Part shown: in pieces, positions 6,227-6,542 of the stretch
Position numbering within the stretch: the first letter of the stretch is position 1
How the letters are laid out: each line of letters starts with the position of its first letter
From: CAYFJO01 sp964343305
GTDB lineage: Bacteria; Planctomycetota; Planctomycetia; Pirellulales; Pirellulaceae
Assembly (NCBI GenBank): GCA_964343305.1
Contig: CAYFJO010000561.1
Span: 1-6,542 of the forward strand
Length of the DNA: 6,542 nt
Reading direction: 5' to 3'
Notes under the pieces: generated by a model
What the model was told of the DNA's origin: nothing
What the model saw: only the letters and a program-made list of their open reading frames with translations
The model's database searches: none
Translations under genes and position numbers: made by a program

Positions 6227-6542
6227 ATGTGTGGACGGTACGTCGAAGAAAGTGAATTCATCGAAAACTATCATCAGCACTTGTTCGATTTCATGGATGC
6301 GATGGAGCAAGCGGGGGTGGGGTCACGATACAACATTGCGCCGTCGCAACGTTCGTTGATCCGTCGATGGGAAGAGGATGCTGCTCGAGTGGCGTGGGCG
6401 ACTTGGGGGTTCATTCCATCTTGGGAGAAAAACGAAAAGGGCGGCAGAAAGCCGATCAACGCCCGTAACGAGACGGCACATTCCAACGGCGTCTTTCGAA
6501 ACGCGTTTAAGAAACGTCGTTGCTTGGTCTTGGCAACCGGTT
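6227..6542 (+). CDS. SRAP (YedK/HMCES-type) abasic-site crosslinking protein, 3'-truncated by the window
   Basis: The first 105 residues of an SOS-response-associated peptidase family protein run off the window edge with no stop. Family members bind abasic sites in single-stranded DNA. Cys2, exposed after removal of Met1, forms a stable crosslink that shields the lesion. The diagnostic start MCGRY is present, then RYNIAPSQ (34-41), WATWGFIPSW (57-66) and PINARNET (76-83). The last contains the conserved Asn78 and Glu82 of the NARxE motif. The region RRCLVLATG (97-105) corresponds to the strand that normally reads RCL-PADGFYEW; here Thr replaces the usual Asp, and the active-site Glu and His would lie beyond the window. 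The 70 bp after bioD make an independent promoter possible. No LexA-box-like palindrome was seen there. The family is certain; completeness cannot be judged. Confidence 0.93.
   Translation, partial: MCGRYVEESEFIENYHQHLFDFMDAMEQAGVGSRYNIAPSQRSLIRRWEEDAARVAWATWGFIPSWEKNEKGGRKPINARNETAHSNGVFRNAFKKRRCLVLATG

Overview
The window looks like an ordinary chromosomal stretch of a planctomycete, probably Pirellulaceae-like. The grounds are indirect. The GC content is moderate, Shine-Dalgarno sequences are mostly weak or absent, and AroE has a GNPTQ substrate loop. There is also a signal-peptidase-like protein with a zinc ribbon and a large extra domain, and a LolA-fold secreted protein. The taxon is inferred from protein resemblance only. 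No mobile element, CRISPR array, tRNA or rRNA was seen.

Layout. On the + strand, aroE (shikimate dehydrogenase, 98-952) is followed 10 bp later by a polytopic S26/SPase I-like membrane protein (963-2627). A strong 25-bp-stem inverted repeat (2638-2701) separates this pair from a converging block on the - strand. That block, in transcription order, is aguB (5426 to 4539), aguA (4546 to 3512, overlapping aguB by 8 bp) and a secreted LolA-like protein (3444 to 2716). bioD (5452-6156, + strand) diverges from aguB across only 25 bp of AT-rich DNA. The window ends inside an SRAP/YedK-type DNA-protein crosslink sensor (6227 to the edge, + strand).

Function. AguA and AguB form a complete two-step route from agmatine through N-carbamoylputrescine to putrescine; the arginine decarboxylase that would supply agmatine is not here. 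AroE makes shikimate for aromatic amino acids and BioD makes dethiobiotin. Both stand away from the rest of their pathways, which suggests dispersed biosynthetic genes. The SRAP protein is a housekeeping DNA-damage factor.

The most unusual item is the SPase I-like protein. It keeps boxes C, D (with the general-base Lys) and E, but has Gly where the catalytic Ser should be. It also carries a CxxC...CxxC zinc ribbon and an insert of about 230 residues. Other points are the triplet-heptad structure of the intergenic hairpin, the head-to-head alternative starts of aguB and bioD, and the replaced serines in the AroE shikimate-binding loop. I found no convincing new multi-gene system.
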